From Chloroflexota bacterium (GTDB lineage Bacteria > Chloroflexota > Anaerolineae > J102), in contig PIVW01000281.1 in NCBI GenBank assembly GCA_003353825.1, forward strand, positions 1 through 7,700: a stretch of 7,700 bases of DNA, in the 5' to 3' direction. The notes beneath the pieces were generated by a model, which saw only the letters and a list, made by a program, of their open reading frames with translations, was not told the DNA's origin and made no database searches. The position numbers were made by a program, and so were the translations under genes. Positions 6,691-7,700 of the stretch are shown one piece after another; positions within the stretch are counted from its first letter, which is position 1, and every line of letters begins with the position of its first letter.

Positions 6691-7700
6691 CTAAGCGGCT
6701 GTGCCACCCACCGTCACCATCTCGGCTTCTTCGCCATAGACTTCTTTGAAACGCTCTGCTGTCAGCTCCGAGGGCAAGCCATCGAAGACCATTTCTCCAT
6801 CTTTGAGACCGACAACCCGCGTGGCATAGCGATGTACCAGATCCAGAAAGTGTAAGCTGCATAAAACCGTAATGCCATCTTCACGGTTGAGTGTTTCCAG
6901 ATATTGGAGGATGGAATGTGATAAGACCGGGTCCAGACTGGCGACCGGCTCATCAGCTAACATGATCTTCGGCTCCTGCATCAGGGCTCTGGCAATACCA
7001 ACGCGTTGCTGCTGTCCGCCCGAGAGTTGGTCCGCCCGATTATCTGCTTTTTCAGCGATCCCCACTCGCTCTAAAGCATGTTGCGCCATCTGGCGATCCT
7101 CTTTCGAGAAGCGGTGAAAGAGACTGACAAAGGGATTTGCATAGCCCAACCGTCCCGACATTACGTTGGTCATGACCGTGCTGCGTTTGACCAGATTGAA
7201 ATGCTGGAAAATCATACCGATGTGGCGGCGAATATGGCGTAACTCTTTGCCCGACGCCGCCGTGATATCTCGATCATCCCAGATAACCCGCCCCTCGGTG
7301 GGATCGATCAGCCGATTGATACAACGCAGTAACGTAGATTTCCCCGATCCTGAAAGACCGATAATGGCCAGGAATTCGGGCAACTTGCCGTTGAACAGTA
7401 GGTTCAGTGCTTGACTTGATGTAACTCCCTGCTTGCGGCAAGTCGACAAATAACTTCTTATTCGGCAGAATATTCGGGCGCCATCCATGGATCGAAAACA
7501 TCCAGATATCTTCTGCTGAACTTTGGTCATGCGAATGTCGTTTTCACCCAAATTATTGGTAAACGGAACAATTTCATTATCCATAAATCTGAGCGTATCT
7601 TCCTCAAAACCCCTTAATCGCTCTAACAGGTTTCTGGCTTTTGATCTTTTTATCCGGCCCCTTTTGCCCTTTTTCTTGGGCCGGACCGGTTCCGGGCATT
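6691..7700 (-). CDS. phnC: chimeric ORF: IS66 transposase C-terminus fused to PhnC-type ATPase (5' end outside window)
   Basis: The frame is open from the window edge to TAG at 6691-6693; the ATG at 7584 is internal, because the codons before it still encode transposase sequence. From about 7372 down it is a phosphonate importer ATPase of the PhnC type. Counting from that ATG, Walker A is GLSGSGKST (76-84), the Q-loop is Gln127, the signature is LSGGQQQR (187-194), Walker B is IMLADEP (207-213), SLD follows (216-218), and the switch histidine is His245 in SLHFLD. It would energise the adjacent PhnE pore at the inner face of the membrane. The usual first 30 or so residues of PhnC, including the aromatic A-loop residue that stacks on adenine, are missing and replaced by IS66 sequence ending at LPEF. 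ATP binding is therefore doubtful unless an internal start is used. The chimera may be real recombination or an assembly join. Confidence 0.85.
   Translation of the reverse strand, partial: CPEPVRPKKKGKRGRIKRSKARNLLERLRGFEEDTLRFMDNEIVPFTNNLGENDIRMTKVQQKISGCFRSMDGARIFCRIRSYLSTCRKQGVTSSQALNLLFNGKLPEFLAIIGLSGSGKSTLLRCINRLIDPTEGRVIWDDRDITAASGKELRHIRRHIGMIFQHFNLVKRSTVMTNVMSGRLGYANPFVSLFHRFSKEDRQMAQHALERVGIAEKADNRADQLSGGQQQRVGIARALMQEPKIMLADEPVASLDPVLSHSILQYLETLNREDGITVLCSLHFLDLVHRYATRVVGLKDGEMVFDGLPSELTAERFKEVYGEEAEMVTVGGTAA
7378..7700 (-). mobile_element. IS66-family transposase, C-terminal fragment
   Basis: From the window edge the minus strand encodes a basic segment (RPKKKGKRGRIKRSKARN), then LLERLRGFEEDTLRFMDNEIV. 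Next comes PFTNNLGENDIRM, the IS66 catalytic-glutamate motif, usually FTNNQAERDLRM. It is followed by KVQQKISGCFRS and FCRIRSYLSTCRKQG, the conserved IS66 C-terminal domain. The transposase is nearly complete at its C-terminus (ALNLLFNGKLPEF) but has no stop codon of its own: it runs in frame into the ATPase. I see no IS66 terminal inverted repeat between transposase and ATPase, so that end of the element has been deleted. The rest of the element lies beyond the window. Confidence 0.88.

Overview
This window reads as bacterial accessory and transport DNA of moderately high GC, with every convincing gene on the minus strand. No marker gene is present. The fused double PhnE permease, the TumE-type toxin, the mix of old-yellow-enzyme and aldo/keto-reductase genes, and the G-rich intergenic tandem repeats recall Chloroflexota such as Anaerolineae-like lineages. 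That assignment is an inference from gene style, not a demonstrated placement.

In transcription order (high to low coordinates) the window starts inside an open reading frame that is an in-frame chimera. Its first part is the C-terminal end of an IS66-family transposase. From about 7377 it becomes a PhnC-type phosphonate ABC transporter ATPase that lacks its own first 30 or so residues. Next comes an 862-residue protein made of two PhnE-type permeases in one chain, each half carrying an inserted extracellular beta-rich domain. No substrate-binding protein (PhnD) gene is in the window.

A clear promoter with an overlapping palindrome then drives a two-gene toxin-antitoxin-like unit: a 101-residue putative antitoxin overlapping a TumE-family (DUF6516) toxin. 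The toxin frame is broken near its C-terminus by what looks like one extra T in a T-run. If restored, the frame would end in an ATGA overlap with the next gene, an aldo/keto reductase. That gene is followed by a 172-base spacer of two different tandem repeats, an OYE-family (YqjM/NamA-like) ene-reductase, and a LuxR/NarL-type regulator whose receiver domain has lost its front part.

The left 350 bases are AT-richer and hold no firm gene, only a possible 42-codon membrane-peptide frame and a small hairpin. The picture is a phosphonate or phosphate-ester uptake operon remodelled by an IS66 element, followed by a stress or redox gene group apparently transcribed from the toxin-antitoxin promoter.
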